From Marinisporobacter balticus (GTDB lineage: Bacteria > Bacillota > Clostridia > Peptostreptococcales > Thermotaleaceae), in assembly GCF_004345705.1 (NCBI RefSeq), contig NZ_SLWV01000021.1:6042-70041 (forward strand): a stretch of DNA of 64,000 nt, read 5' to 3'. Under the pieces are notes generated by a model that did not search any database, was not told the DNA's origin, and saw only the letters and a list, made by a program, of their open reading frames with translations. The position numbers and the translations under genes were made by a program. Shown here one piece after another: positions 1-8,453 of the stretch (its first letter is position 1; each line of letters starts with the position of its first letter).

Positions 1-1
1 A

Positions 2-817
2 TTGGGATCCAGGCTAGCTGAAGTTGGAAAGGCTGAAATGTGGTCAATGGGAGATAATGATATTATTGCCCTTGCAACAAAATTTGTGACAGGTTGTGTG
101 GGAATCTTAGCAGCGCAGATCTATTGGCAAAGATGTTTTTCAGCTAAGAATAGCAAAACGGCAAGAAATGGTATGCTGTATAGTGGTATCATTGCCATTT
201 TTATGGTAATGCTGACAGCTTTAGTGGGAATGGTTATATTAACATTGAATCAAGGATTAAAGCCTGATGATGCTATGCCATGGTTTATGATGAATTATGT
301 GCCAATCGGAATATCAGCCATGATTTTCGTATTGATTTTAGCAGCAGGTATGTCATCGGCTGATTCAAACTTAAACTCAGCATCTATTTTGATTGTAAAT
401 GACTTAATTAAACCTTTTAACAAAGAAGCTACAGATGCGCAACTTGTTAAGTATGCTAAGAGTCTGACAGTGCTCATTGGAATATTTTCAGCCGTAGCAG
501 CAATTTATGCAAGCTCTATATTAGGTCTATTCTCTAAAGCCTATGCAATGGCAGGGGGTGGATTGGTACCTTTATTATTGGTTGGACTTTTATGGAAAGA
601 GAGATCAGGGGAAGAATTTGAAATGGGTAAAAAGAACAGCAAAGTTACCCCTTGGGGTGCTAGGGTAGGGATTGTTGCTGGATCAGTTCTGACTCAGATC
701 ACTGCATTAGGTCCAAACCGAGTACTTACAGCCCTTGTTGTATCAGCCATCTTAATTGTCGTGGTATCCACTATGACACGGAATAAAAATGTAGAAAATG
801 AAGGGAAAATGGTTTAA
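2..817 (+). CDS. Sodium:solute symporter (SSS family), C-terminal part, cut by window edge
   Basis: This is the last ~270 residues of a Na+-coupled solute importer of the SSS (PutP/PanF-like) family in the cytoplasmic membrane. The frame is open at the left edge; family members have about 450-550 residues, so the first half lies outside. Around residues 114-122 it has AAGMSSADS, the helix-9 type SSS signature, and five or more hydrophobic helices follow or precede it (about 60-85, 100-120, 155-180, 185-205, 218-262). The short charged tail is normal. It is followed by an FCD regulator and amino acid oxidase genes on the same strand, so the substrate is probably the compound oxidised by that cluster (proline, hydroxyproline or similar; inference). 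Confidence 0.85.
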   Translation: MGSRLAEVGKAEMWSMGDNDIIALATKFVTGCVGILAAQIYWQRCFSAKNSKTARNGMLYSGIIAIFMVMLTALVGMVILTLNQGLKPDDAMPWFMMNYVPIGISAMIFVLILAAGMSSADSNLNSASILIVNDLIKPFNKEATDAQLVKYAKSLTVLIGIFSAVAAIYASSILGLFSKAYAMAGGGLVPLLLVGLLWKERSGEEFEMGKKNSKVTPWGARVGIVAGSVLTQITALGPNRVLTALVVSAILIVVVSTMTRNKNVENEGKMV

Positions 818-837
818 ATAGATAATACTATAAAGTA

Positions 838-866
838 GGGTATGGTTTCTTAATGAAATCATACCC
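838..866. repeat. 12-bp stem-loop between symporter and regulator
   Basis: Arms 838-849 and 855-866 pair over 12 bp with one G-U and a 5-nt loop. There is no T-run after it on either strand, so it is a weak terminator at best. It may instead be an mRNA-stabilising hairpin or an operator for the regulator that starts 36 nt downstream. Confidence 0.5.
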
Positions 867-901
867 ATCACTAAAGAAATTAAGTAATTGGAGGGTATTA
901 T

Positions 902-1657
902 ATGAAAAGAATTCTAGACGAGAAAGAACTAATAACTTTAGAATGTATAGCAGATTCCCAAGAACCCATTGGAGCATGGCTTTTAGGAGAGAGATTAGAA
1001 ATTAATGGAATTACTATTAGTTCTGCTACCATCGGTAGAATTCTAAACCGTTTAGAAAAATTGGCATTTGTGGAAAAGGAAAGCTCTAAAGGACGAGTAA
1101 TTACCGACAAGGGACTTGAAGCAATAGATAAAGCTAGAATGATAGATCATATTAATTTTCATAAAGATGAGTTAGATAAAATGGTTAATACAAAAGTGCT
1201 GGAAGATTATATTATGGTAATACAGGCTAGAAATGCAATTGAGCGAGAAACTGTAAGGCTAGCAGCTCGAAATATTACGGATGAAGAAATTGAAAATATT
1301 AAAGAAATATTAAAAAGGCAAGAAGAAAATCGCATAAAAAACCAAAGTATTGCAGAGGAGGATATTAATTTTCATAAAGCAATTGCTAGAGCGTCTAGGA
1401 ATACTGTTTTAGAATCAATCTATACAATAATATCTACTTTCGGTCAACAAACAGAGCTATTCGAATATATAAGAGACCGTGTTAAATCTCCTTATAGAAC
1501 TGCCCATAAAGAGATTTTCGAAGCTATAAAAAAACATGATGAAGAAGAGGCGGAGCAATGTATGATTCATCATTTTGAAAATCTAACAAAGGATGTTACT
1601 AAGTATTGGAATAAATATTATGACAATGGATGTAAAGACAAAAATGGAGGGGTTTGA
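902..1657 (+). CDS. FCD-domain transcriptional regulator
   Basis: DNA-binding regulator of 251 residues. The N-terminal ~75 residues look like a winged helix of an unusual type: it is not the standard GntR signature and resembles the winged helix found in NrpR/RNase R-like regulators. Residues ~90-240 form an all-helical FCD ligand-binding domain (FadR C-terminal type), with the metal/ligand-site residues visible as DINFHKAIARAS (~152-163) and HKEIFEAI. FCD proteins usually sense an organic acid or amino acid. The start is ATG with GGAGGG 7 nt upstream. It sits between the symporter and the oxidase genes and ends one base before the next start codon, so it is probably the local regulator of this catabolic cluster. 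Confidence 0.8.
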   Translation: MKRILDEKELITLECIADSQEPIGAWLLGERLEINGITISSATIGRILNRLEKLAFVEKESSKGRVITDKGLEAIDKARMIDHINFHKDELDKMVNTKVLEDYIMVIQARNAIERETVRLAARNITDEEIENIKEILKRQEENRIKNQSIAEEDINFHKAIARASRNTVLESIYTIISTFGQQTELFEYIRDRVKSPYRTAHKEIFEAIKKHDEEEAEQCMIHHFENLTKDVTKYWNKYYDNGCKDKNGGV

Positions 1658-1658
1658 A

Positions 1659-1916
1659 ATGAGTGATGAAATTATTTGCAGGTGTGAAGAAATTACTGAA
1701 AGCGAAATCGTTGAGGCGATTCGTAATGGTGCAACTACTGTAAATGAAATTAAAAAATGGACTAGAGCGGGAATGGGTTTATGTCAAGGGAGAACATGTC
1801 GAAGGATGATAGAGCGCATATTAGCGCGAGAAACTGGGATTGAATTAAAGGATATAAAGCCATCTACATATAGGCAGCCGGTTAGACCCATCAAAATGGG
1901 TGCATTGGGAGAATGA
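1659..1916 (+). CDS. BFD-like [2Fe-2S] protein, stand-alone
   Basis: Small protein (85 aa) with four cysteines in the pattern C-R-C near residues 7-9 and C-Q-G-R-T-C near 44-49, the cluster-binding pattern of bacterioferritin-associated ferredoxin-like domains. In many D-hydroxyproline/proline dehydrogenases and opine oxidases this domain is the C-terminal part of the FAD subunit; here it is a separate gene. I chose the ATG at 1659, one base after the regulator's TGA, because GGAGGGG lies just upstream inside the preceding gene; a longer frame from 1593 has no ribosome site. It probably passes electrons within the oxidase made by the genes at 2859-4781. Confidence 0.8.
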   Translation: MSDEIICRCEEITESEIVEAIRNGATTVNEIKKWTRAGMGLCQGRTCRRMIERILARETGIELKDIKPSTYRQPVRPIKMGALGE

Positions 1917-1954
1917 TATTTAAATTATAATATAAGGGATGGGGGAGAACATAT

Positions 1955-2830
1955 ATGAAAAATTGGGGAAGATTTATTACGGCTATGGTGACACCTTTTG
2001 ACGATACACTGCATGTAGATTATGACAAAGCAGTAGAACTTGCTAATAAACTGATTAATGAGGGAAATACAGCGTTGGTAATATGTGGAACTACGGGGGA
2101 AGCACCTACTCTTACAAGGAAAGAGAAAATGGATCTTTATAAGATATTGAAAGAAAAGGTGAATGTTCCTATTATTGCGGGTATTGGAACAAACGCTACA
2201 TCAGATACAATTGAGAATGGAAAGGATGCTATTTCCTGCGGGGTAGACGGGTTATTGGTTGTGGTACCTTATTATAATAAGCCAGATCAGGAATCTATGT
2301 ATGAACATTTTAAAACGGTTGCAGAAGCACTGGATGGGGATATTATGCTGTATAATGTGCCTGGAAGAACGGGAATCAATATGCTGCCTAGTACGGTGGA
2401 AAAACTAGCACAGATAGATAATATAGTGGCTTTAAAAGAAGCCAGCGGAAATATTGTTCAGTTTTCAGAAATGGTCAAAAAAACACCAAAGGATTTTATG
2501 GTTTATACAGGAGATGATGTACTAACCCTACCAAGTATGGCAGTGGGAGGATATGGTGTGGTGAGTGTAGCAGCACATATTGTTAGCAGTAAAATGAAAG
2601 AAATGATAGATAGCTTTTTAGAAGGAAATGTTAAAAAGGCAGCAGAAATACACTTAGAATTACTTGATATCAATCAAAATCTCTTTATAGTGACAAATCC
2701 TATACCTGTTAAGGCAGCATTAAACATGATGGGATTAAATGTAGGCGGTTTAAGATTACCATTAACAACAGCTAAACCAGCTGTGAAAGCTGAAATTCAA
2801 AAAGACATGAGAAAACTTGGTTTAGTATAA
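1955..2830 (+). CDS. DapA-family lyase/synthase (first of two dapA paralogues)
   Basis: Class I (Schiff-base) TIM-barrel aldolase of 291 aa in the DapA/NAL superfamily. GTTGEAPTL (~45-53), VPYYNKP, YNVPGRTG (~133-140) and the lysine in KEASG (~161) are all present, so the catalytic Thr/Tyr/Lys set of dihydrodipicolinate synthase is intact and it could make 4-hydroxy-tetrahydrodipicolinate. A second, better placed dapA lies in the lysine operon at 6463-7344. This copy sits inside an amino acid oxidation cluster, where DapA-family enzymes often act as 1-pyrroline-4-hydroxy-2-carboxylate deaminase. By sequence it looks like a true DapA; by context it may serve catabolism. Start ATG at 1955 with GGGGGAG upstream. 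Confidence 0.85.
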   Translation: MKNWGRFITAMVTPFDDTLHVDYDKAVELANKLINEGNTALVICGTTGEAPTLTRKEKMDLYKILKEKVNVPIIAGIGTNATSDTIENGKDAISCGVDGLLVVVPYYNKPDQESMYEHFKTVAEALDGDIMLYNVPGRTGINMLPSTVEKLAQIDNIVALKEASGNIVQFSEMVKKTPKDFMVYTGDDVLTLPSMAVGGYGVVSVAAHIVSSKMKEMIDSFLEGNVKKAAEIHLELLDINQNLFIVTNPIPVKAALNMMGLNVGGLRLPLTTAKPAVKAEIQKDMRKLGLV

Positions 2831-2858
2831 AGAGGGTATGGAAGGAAGGCTGAAAAGT

Positions 2859-3188
2859 ATGACGAGAATATTAAAACATCCGATATTGGGAGATATTTCG
2901 GAACAAAAAAAAGTAACAATCACTGTGGATGGAAAATCCTACCTTGCCTATGAAGGAGAAATGATTGCTGCAGCTTTGTTTAACAATGATATAAAGACTT
3001 TTAGATATACAAAGCATCATCACAAACCTCGTGGCATTTACTGTGGTATTGGAAGATGTACAGATTGTGTTATGATTGTAGATGGCATTCCAAATGTTCG
3101 TACTTGCGTTACGCCTGTAAAAGATGGCATGATCATTGAAACGCAACATGGGACAGGGGAATGGAAAAGAGGTGGGCAAGATGAATAA
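2859..3188 (+). CDS. [2Fe-2S] ferredoxin-like subunit (HcnA-like) of amino acid oxidase
   Basis: About 109 aa, adrenodoxin/Fer2-type iron-sulfur subunit. The cysteines C-G-I-G-R-C-T-D-C around residues 62-70 and a fourth C about 15 residues later match the plant-type ferredoxin motif seen in HcnA and the small subunit of D-hydroxyproline or opine dehydrogenases. The ATG at 2859 is preferred over the in-frame ATG at 2838 because GGAAGG lies 9 nt before the former, whereas the latter touches its only possible ribosome site. Its end overlaps the next gene by 8 bp, which suggests translational coupling with the FAD subunit. Confidence 0.8.
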   Translation: MTRILKHPILGDISEQKKVTITVDGKSYLAYEGEMIAAALFNNDIKTFRYTKHHHKPRGIYCGIGRCTDCVMIVDGIPNVRTCVTPVKDGMIIETQHGTGEWKRGGQDE

Positions 3189-4272
3189 AGCATCTATTGT
3201 CATAATAGGAGGAGGTCCTGCAGGATTGTCAGCTGCCATTGAAGGGGCAAAAGCTGGGGCCAAAGTGTTAGTGATTGATGAAAACGGAAAACCTGGTGGA
3301 CAACTTTTTAAGCAAATCCATAAGTTTTTTGGTTCAAAGGAACATAAGGCAGGTACCCGTGGTATAAATATTGGTGATCAGTTATTAGAAGAAGCTAAAA
3401 GATTAGATATTGAAGTATGGTTAAATACAGAGGTTTGTGGAATTGATAAAAATAAAAAAATATGGGGTATTCGGGACAAAAAACAATCTTTTAGCATAGT
3501 AGCTGATAAGATTATCTTGGCTACTGGAGCGATTGAAAATGCAGTGAAGTTTTCAGGATGGACATTGCCTGGGGTAATGGGTGCAGGAGCAGCCCAAACA
3601 ATGATTAATTTAAATAGAACATTGCCTGGAAAGAAGATTTTAATGTTAGGATCAGGAAATGTTGGCGTTATTGTATCATATCAGCTTATGCAAGCAGGAG
3701 CTGAAGTGGTTGGAATTGTTGAAGCAGCGCCAAGACTAGGAGGATATGGTGTACATACTGCTAAGGTTCGCCGTGCTGGAGTAAATTTTTATACTTCGCA
3801 TACAATTTCTAGAGCAATAGGAGAGAATTGTGTAGAAGCTGTTGAAATTGTTCAATTAGATTCCAATTGGAAACCTATAGAAGGAACAGAGAAGATTTTA
3901 GAGGTAGATACGATATGTATTGCTGCTGGATTAACACCTCTAACAGAGTTGGCTTGGATTGCAGGATCTAAATTTGTTTACATACAAGAGATGGGGGGAC
4001 ATGTGCCAGCGCACAATAAAACTATGGAAACTACGGTAGAGGGTATTTATGTTGCTGGAGATGTTTCAGGGATTGAAGAAGCGAGTACGGCTATGGAAGA
4101 AGGTCGGCTGGCTGGAATTAATGCCGCTGCCTCATTGGGATTTTATATTGAAAAGGAACAGGAAGAAAGAACAAAAATTGTGTGGAATGGGTTGAATGCA
4201 CTAAGATGTGGTCCTTTTGGACATAAAAGAAAGAATGCAAAAGATAAGATTTTAGCTTCTAGGGAGGGATAA
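3181..4272 (+). CDS. FAD-dependent oxidoreductase subunit (HcnB/opine dehydrogenase-like)
   Basis: Pyridine-nucleotide-disulfide-reductase-type flavoprotein, 363 aa. Dinucleotide fold IIGGGPAGLSAAIEGAK near residues 8-24, second Rossmann motif GSGNVGVIVSY near 158-168, and the FAD-closing motif IYVAGDVSGIEEAST near 292-306. In HcnB-like subunits a BFD-like [2Fe-2S] domain follows the flavin domain; here it is missing and probably supplied by the gene at 1659. No DAO-type (HcnC) catalytic subunit is visible in the window; it may lie left of it. Start ATG 3181 (AGAGGTGGG upstream), overlapping the preceding stop; a frame open from 3136 lacks a ribosome site. Confidence 0.8.
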   Translation: MNKASIVIIGGGPAGLSAAIEGAKAGAKVLVIDENGKPGGQLFKQIHKFFGSKEHKAGTRGINIGDQLLEEAKRLDIEVWLNTEVCGIDKNKKIWGIRDKKQSFSIVADKIILATGAIENAVKFSGWTLPGVMGAGAAQTMINLNRTLPGKKILMLGSGNVGVIVSYQLMQAGAEVVGIVEAAPRLGGYGVHTAKVRRAGVNFYTSHTISRAIGENCVEAVEIVQLDSNWKPIEGTEKILEVDTICIAAGLTPLTELAWIAGSKFVYIQEMGGHVPAHNKTMETTVEGIYVAGDVSGIEEASTAMEEGRLAGINAAASLGFYIEKEQEERTKIVWNGLNALRCGPFGHKRKNAKDKILASREG

Positions 4273-4277
4273 TTTGA

Positions 4278-4781
4278 ATGGATAATAAAAGTTTAAAAAC
4301 AGTAGGATCACCTTCATTGGAAGAATTGAAAAATTCACCATCATTTCCTAGAGAAGAGGATTTTTTAAGAGGACCTATTGCAGTGATAGAGTGCATAGAA
4401 GAAATTCCATGTAACCCATGTCAAACGGCTTGTCCTAAAGGTGCTATTTTTGTGGGTAAGCCTATTACGAACTTGCCTAAAATTGATTTTAAAAAATGTA
4501 TGGGCTGTGGTATCTGTGTAGCTGCTTGCCCAGGGTTGGCAATTTATATAAAGGATTTAACTTATTCAGAACAAGAAGTACGCATTTCTTTTCCTTTTGA
4601 GTATTTACCATTACCCAATATTGGGGATGTAGTGGATATGGTAGGGAGAAAAGGAGAAGAAATCTGTAAGGGTAGAGTGACGAGAATTAATAACGGAAAA
4701 GCCAATCATAATACAGTGGTGATTAGTGCCACTTATCCTAAAGAATATTTTCAAGAAGTAATATCTATGAAGCGATTATAG
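4278..4781 (+). CDS. 4Fe-4S ferredoxin-type protein of the oxidase cluster
   Basis: 167-aa iron-sulfur protein. Cysteines at ~39-54 (pattern C-x4-C-x2-C-x3-C) and at ~75-86 (C-x2-C-x2-C-x3-C) can hold two [4Fe-4S] clusters. The C-terminal ~70 residues are beta-rich with no motif I recognise. It starts 5 bp after the FAD subunit's stop and is the last gene before a bidirectional terminator, so it is probably the electron exit of the oxidase complex towards a membrane or soluble carrier (inference). Confidence 0.8.
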   Translation: MDNKSLKTVGSPSLEELKNSPSFPREEDFLRGPIAVIECIEEIPCNPCQTACPKGAIFVGKPITNLPKIDFKKCMGCGICVAACPGLAIYIKDLTYSEQEVRISFPFEYLPLPNIGDVVDMVGRKGEEICKGRVTRINNGKANHNTVVISATYPKEYFQEVISMKRL

Positions 4782-4783
4782 AT

Positions 4784-4814
4784 AAAAGCCAATAGAACGG
4801 ATCTATTGGCTTTT
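4784..4814. terminator. Bidirectional terminator between convergent operons
   Basis: Perfect 12-bp arms 4784-4795 and 4803-4814, 7-nt loop, with an A-run at one end and T-run at the other. It lies exactly between the stop codons of the plus-strand ferredoxin gene and the minus-strand dapH. Confidence 0.9.
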
Positions 4815-4817
4815 AAA

Positions 4818-5555
4818 TTATCCTCTAAGATCATCCAATAATTGTGTCTTTTTAGCAGTTTTTTCATCTTTTTCTTTTATAATTTTTGCAGGTGAACCAG
4901 CAACCACACAGCCTGCAGGAACATCTTTTGTAACAATCGCTCCAGCAGCAACGACTGCGCCTTTGCCTACTCTAACACCTTCTAAAACAACAGCATTTGC
5001 ACCAATTAATACTTCATCTTCTATGATTACAGGGGTTGCACTAGGTGGTTCTAATACGCCTGCAATTACAGCACCTGCACCTACGTGTGCATTTTTTCCG
5101 ATGGTAGCACGCGCACCAAGAACAGCATTCATATCAATCATTGTGCCTTCGCCGATTTCAGAACCTATATTGATTACGGCACCCATCATGATGACAGCAT
5201 TTTTTCCGATTGCTACCCGATCTCTTATGATGGCACCTGGTTCAATTCTTGCAGGGATATTTTTCATATCTAGCATAGGGATTGCTGAATTTCTACGATC
5301 GTTTTCAATAAAATAATCGGAAATTATGGCCTCGTGCGTTGATAAGTAATCTGAAATGTGTTCATGTTCTCCTACAAGTACCCAAAAATTTTCATGACCA
5401 AATTTTTTAATCGTGTCAGAAGGTGCATTTTCAAGATTTCCATCAACATATACTTTTACAGGTGTAGATTTTTTTGCCTCTTTAATAAATCGGGCAATAG
5501 CATAAGGATCTGTGAAATCTACATTTTCATTGGTTACTTTTCTTTCTGTAGTCAT
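4818..5555 (-). CDS. dapH: Tetrahydrodipicolinate N-acetyltransferase
   Basis: Acetyl-CoA-dependent enzyme of the acetyl branch of diaminopimelate/lysine synthesis; acylates 2,3,4,5-tetrahydrodipicolinate. 245 aa, close to the family's ~236-240. The N-terminal ~85 residues are the family-specific domain; from ~95 on there are hexapeptide repeats of a left-handed beta-helix, e.g. ARIEPGAIIRDRVAIG and IEDEVLIGANAVVLEG, and a C-terminal AGAIVTKDVPAG. I chose ATG 5555 because the upstream in-frame codons lack a ribosome site and the conserved family start is there. Last gene of the asd-dapA-dapB-dapH run, with a 139-nt gap before it that carries a stem-loop. Confidence 0.93.
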   Translation of the reverse strand: MTTERKVTNENVDFTDPYAIARFIKEAKKSTPVKVYVDGNLENAPSDTIKKFGHENFWVLVGEHEHISDYLSTHEAIISDYFIENDRRNSAIPMLDMKNIPARIEPGAIIRDRVAIGKNAVIMMGAVINIGSEIGEGTMIDMNAVLGARATIGKNAHVGAGAVIAGVLEPPSATPVIIEDEVLIGANAVVLEGVRVGKGAVVAAGAIVTKDVPAGCVVAGSPAKIIKEKDEKTAKKTQLLDDLRG

Positions 5556-5595
5556 TAGTATAATCAATCCTTTCTTTTCTATTATTATATGATTG

Positions 5596-5640
5596 AACCA
5601 CAAAGGGGAATCATTCATTTCCATTATACCCTTTGTGGTT
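5596..5640. repeat. 12-bp perfect inverted repeat upstream of dapH
   Basis: Arms 5596-5607 and 5629-5640 are perfectly complementary with a 21-nt loop. It lies in the gap between dapB and dapH, 40-85 nt before the dapH start in the reading direction. There is no T-run following on the minus strand, so it is more likely an mRNA structure or operator than a terminator. Confidence 0.65.
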
Positions 5641-5694
5641 GCAAGATTATAGGATGTTTATCAGAATATTTTTAAAATGCATAGGATATCATTC

Positions 5695-6450
5695 TTATTT
5701 TAGCATGTCATTCATATTATAGAAACCATTTGTTTGCTTCAATAAGAATTTTGAAGCTTCTATTGCACCTAAAGCAAATATATCTTTAGAAATAGCTGTG
5801 TGCTTAATTTCTATGATTTCATCAGGTCCTGCAAAGATAACCGTATGTTCCCCAACAATCGTACCGCCACGAATAGCATGTATACCAATATCTGTAGTTT
5901 TTCTTTTTTCAGCCCGACCGTATCTACCATACACAAAATCTTTTTTATTTTCTAAACCTTCATTGATACCATTCGCAATCAAATAAGCAGTACCGCTAGG
6001 GGAATCTACCTTTTGATTATGATGTTTTTCTATGATTTCAATGTCAAAGGGATCTCCCAGTACCTGTGCAGCTTTTTTTGCTAAATCGGTAATCACATTA
6101 ACACCTAAAGACATATTTCCTGTTTGAAATATAGGTATTATTTTGGAAGCATCCATAAGACTTTCTGAATCTTTATCACTTAATCCTGTAGTTGCTGTAA
6201 CTAAAGGAGTTTTTGTATCTACGCAGTATTTTAATATAGCATCAAGTGTGCTGTGATGGGAAAAGTCAATGACTACATCTGACGATTCCATACAGTCACA
6301 AGCGTTTTTATATACAGGGAATGGATTTTCATATCTATCTACATATCTATCGATTCCTGCTATAACTTCCATTTCTCTATTATTAGCAATGAACCTTGAT
6401 AAAATCCTCCCCATTGTTCCATTACAGCCACTTATAATTACTGTTACCAA
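5695..6450 (-). CDS. dapB: 4-hydroxy-tetrahydrodipicolinate reductase
   Basis: NAD(P)H-dependent reductase of the lysine/diaminopimelate pathway; 251 aa (family ~240-270). N-terminal Rossmann motif ISGCNGTMGR at ~6-15; catalytic/substrate motif EKHHNQKVDSPSGTA at ~140-154 with the conserved His-His and Lys. It starts with TTG, with AAGGAGG 8 nt before it. The stop of dapA lies 12 bp upstream, so the two are cotranscribed. Confidence 0.93.
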   Translation of the reverse strand: MVTVIISGCNGTMGRILSRFIANNREMEVIAGIDRYVDRYENPFPVYKNACDCMESSDVVIDFSHHSTLDAILKYCVDTKTPLVTATTGLSDKDSESLMDASKIIPIFQTGNMSLGVNVITDLAKKAAQVLGDPFDIEIIEKHHNQKVDSPSGTAYLIANGINEGLENKKDFVYGRYGRAEKRKTTDIGIHAIRGGTIVGEHTVIFAGPDEIIEIKHTAISKDIFALGAIEASKFLLKQTNGFYNMNDMLK

Positions 6451-6462
6451 AAAAACCCCTCC

Positions 6463-7344
6463 TTATTTGAGTAAACCGTATACTGTCATTTCTGTTTTTA
6501 GTACATTTAGATTTTCTTCATTCATATCTACAAGCGGTAATCTTAAATTACCCATATCAAAGTTCATAAGATTCATGGCTGTTTTTACTGGAATAGGGTT
6601 TACCTCAATGAATAAGGAATCTATTAATGATTTCATGCCAAGCTGAAGATCACAAGAACCTTTTACGTCGCCATCGATGAATTTTTGCACCATTTCATGT
6701 GTATCTTTAGGAATAATATTTGCTACTACAGAGATTACCCCAGAGCCCCCTAAAGACATAAGGGGTACAACCATATCATCATTACCAGAATATATATAAA
6801 AATCTTTTGGCACAAGACGGGCAATTTCTGCAACTTGTGAAATGTCCCCACTTGCTTCTTTTATGCCTTGAATATTTGGGTGTTTACTTATTTTTTCTAA
6901 AGTGGCAGGGAGAATATTTACACCCGTTCTACCAGGAACATTATATACAATCATTGGAATATTCACGGCGTCAGCGATGGCATTAAAATGTGCAATTAAT
7001 CCCTTTTGTGTCGTTTTATTATAGTAGGGCGTAATAATTAATAAACCATCTGCACCTATCTTTTGCGCATATTGACTCATCTCTATGGCATGAACGGTAC
7101 AATTACTTCCAGTTCCTGCGATTACTGGAATTCTTCCGTTGATTATATCTACCGTGAATTTAATGGTTTTCTTTTGTTCTTCCTCTGTCATTGTAGAGGC
7201 TTCTCCAGTAGTACCACAAACTACAATGGCATCAGTTCCTTGTTCAACGTGCCAATTAAGCATTTCCTCTAGTTTTTTGAAGTTAACCTTACCTTCTTTA
7301 AAAGGAGTCACAATTGCAACGCCGGAACCTGTAAATAAACTCAT
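6463..7344 (-). CDS. dapA: 4-hydroxy-tetrahydrodipicolinate synthase (lysine operon copy)
   Basis: Condenses pyruvate and aspartate semialdehyde; 293 aa, normal length. GTTGEASTM, ITPYYNKTT, YNVPGRTG and KEASGD carry the Thr, Tyr, Arg and Schiff-base Lys of the DapA active site. ATG 7344 is chosen: the ATG at 7362 would overlap the ribosome site GAAAGGATGG that serves 7344. It lies between asd and dapB in a riboswitch-controlled operon, so this is the housekeeping copy, in contrast to the paralogue at 1955. Confidence 0.95.
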   Translation of the reverse strand: MSLFTGSGVAIVTPFKEGKVNFKKLEEMLNWHVEQGTDAIVVCGTTGEASTMTEEEQKKTIKFTVDIINGRIPVIAGTGSNCTVHAIEMSQYAQKIGADGLLIITPYYNKTTQKGLIAHFNAIADAVNIPMIVYNVPGRTGVNILPATLEKISKHPNIQGIKEASGDISQVAEIARLVPKDFYIYSGNDDMVVPLMSLGGSGVISVVANIIPKDTHEMVQKFIDGDVKGSCDLQLGMKSLIDSLFIEVNPIPVKTAMNLMNFDMGNLRLPLVDMNEENLNVLKTEMTVYGLLK

Positions 7345-7413
7345 AAAAAACCATCCTTTCATTATAATTTAACAGATCATAAAAAATAACTTACTAGAAT
7401 TATTCTATGTGAA

Positions 7414-8412
7414 TTAAGCGAGCGTAGGAACTAAAAGTTCTGCGATTTGAATTGCATTTGTTGCAGCACCTTTTCGAATATTATCTGCTACTACCCATAA
7501 ATTTAGTCCATTTTCAACACTAAAGTCGCGTCTGATTCTTCCAACATAAACTTCATCTTTTCCAGCTATATCTCTAGCTAAAGGATATACATTGTTAGAA
7601 AGATAATCTTGAACAATGATGCCAGGTGCATTTTCTAAAACATTTCTTACTTGGTCTAATTCAAAGGAATTTTCAAATTCCAAATTGATCGATTCACTGT
7701 GACTATCCTTTACAGGAACTCTTACAGTCGTTGCCGTAATCTTTAAGTCATAATCATTGAATATCTTTTTGGTCTCTTCAATCATTTTCATTTCTTCTTT
7801 TGTATAACCATTTTCTAAAAATACATCAATATGAGGGATGCAATTTCCTGCAATCGGGTGAGGATAAGCAGTCAAAAGGTCATTGCCCTTCATTCCTTCT
7901 TCTAAATCACGAACCCCTTTTACACCAGAGCCTGATACAGCTTGGTAAGTAGAGTATACGATTCTTTTTATTTTATATGCCGTGTGTAGTGGTTTTAAAG
8001 CCACTACAGCTTGAATGGTAGAACAGTTTGGGTTTGCAATAATACCTTTGTTCCACTTAATATCATCAGGGTTTACTTCTGGAACAACCAAAGGAATGCT
8101 TTTATCCATTCTAAAGGCACTACTATTGTCTACAACAATGACACCTTTTGAAGCAGCAATCGGTGCAAAGTGTTTGCTTGTATCGCCACCTGCTGAGAAT
8201 AGGGCAATATCAATATCCCTATCAAAAGAGTTTTCAGTTAATTCCTCTACTGTAAATTCCTTGCCTTTACAAGTTACGGTTTGACCCGCTGATTTTTTAG
8301 ATGCAAATACATATAGGTTTTCAAATGGAAAATCTCTTTCCTCTAATACTTTTAAAAATGTTCTACCAACCATTCCTGTTGCACCTACTACTGCAATGTT
8401 TATTTTTTTCAT
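7414..8412 (-). CDS. asd: Aspartate-semialdehyde dehydrogenase
   Basis: Reduces aspartyl phosphate to aspartate semialdehyde with NADPH at the entry of the lysine/threonine pathways. 332 aa. Nucleotide motif VVGATGMVGR at ~8-17, catalytic cysteine in NPNCSTIQ at ~125-132, and SGSGVKGV downstream. ATG 8412 has AGGAGGG 6 nt upstream; an in-frame codon 21 bp earlier is not needed. It follows the DeoR-type gene by 41 bp and leads dapA-dapB-dapH. Confidence 0.95.
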   Translation of the reverse strand: MKKINIAVVGATGMVGRTFLKVLEERDFPFENLYVFASKKSAGQTVTCKGKEFTVEELTENSFDRDIDIALFSAGGDTSKHFAPIAASKGVIVVDNSSAFRMDKSIPLVVPEVNPDDIKWNKGIIANPNCSTIQAVVALKPLHTAYKIKRIVYSTYQAVSGSGVKGVRDLEEGMKGNDLLTAYPHPIAGNCIPHIDVFLENGYTKEEMKMIEETKKIFNDYDLKITATTVRVPVKDSHSESINLEFENSFELDQVRNVLENAPGIIVQDYLSNNVYPLARDIAGKDEVYVGRIRRDFSVENGLNLWVVADNIRKGAATNAIQIAELLVPTLA

Positions 8413-8453
8413 GTGATTCCCTCCTGAATTCAATATGATTTATGATTCTATAT

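Noticed and set aside
4963..5316. Plus-strand open frame opposite dapH
   Set aside because: Antisense of hexapeptide repeats; dapH is complete with known motifs on the minus strand.
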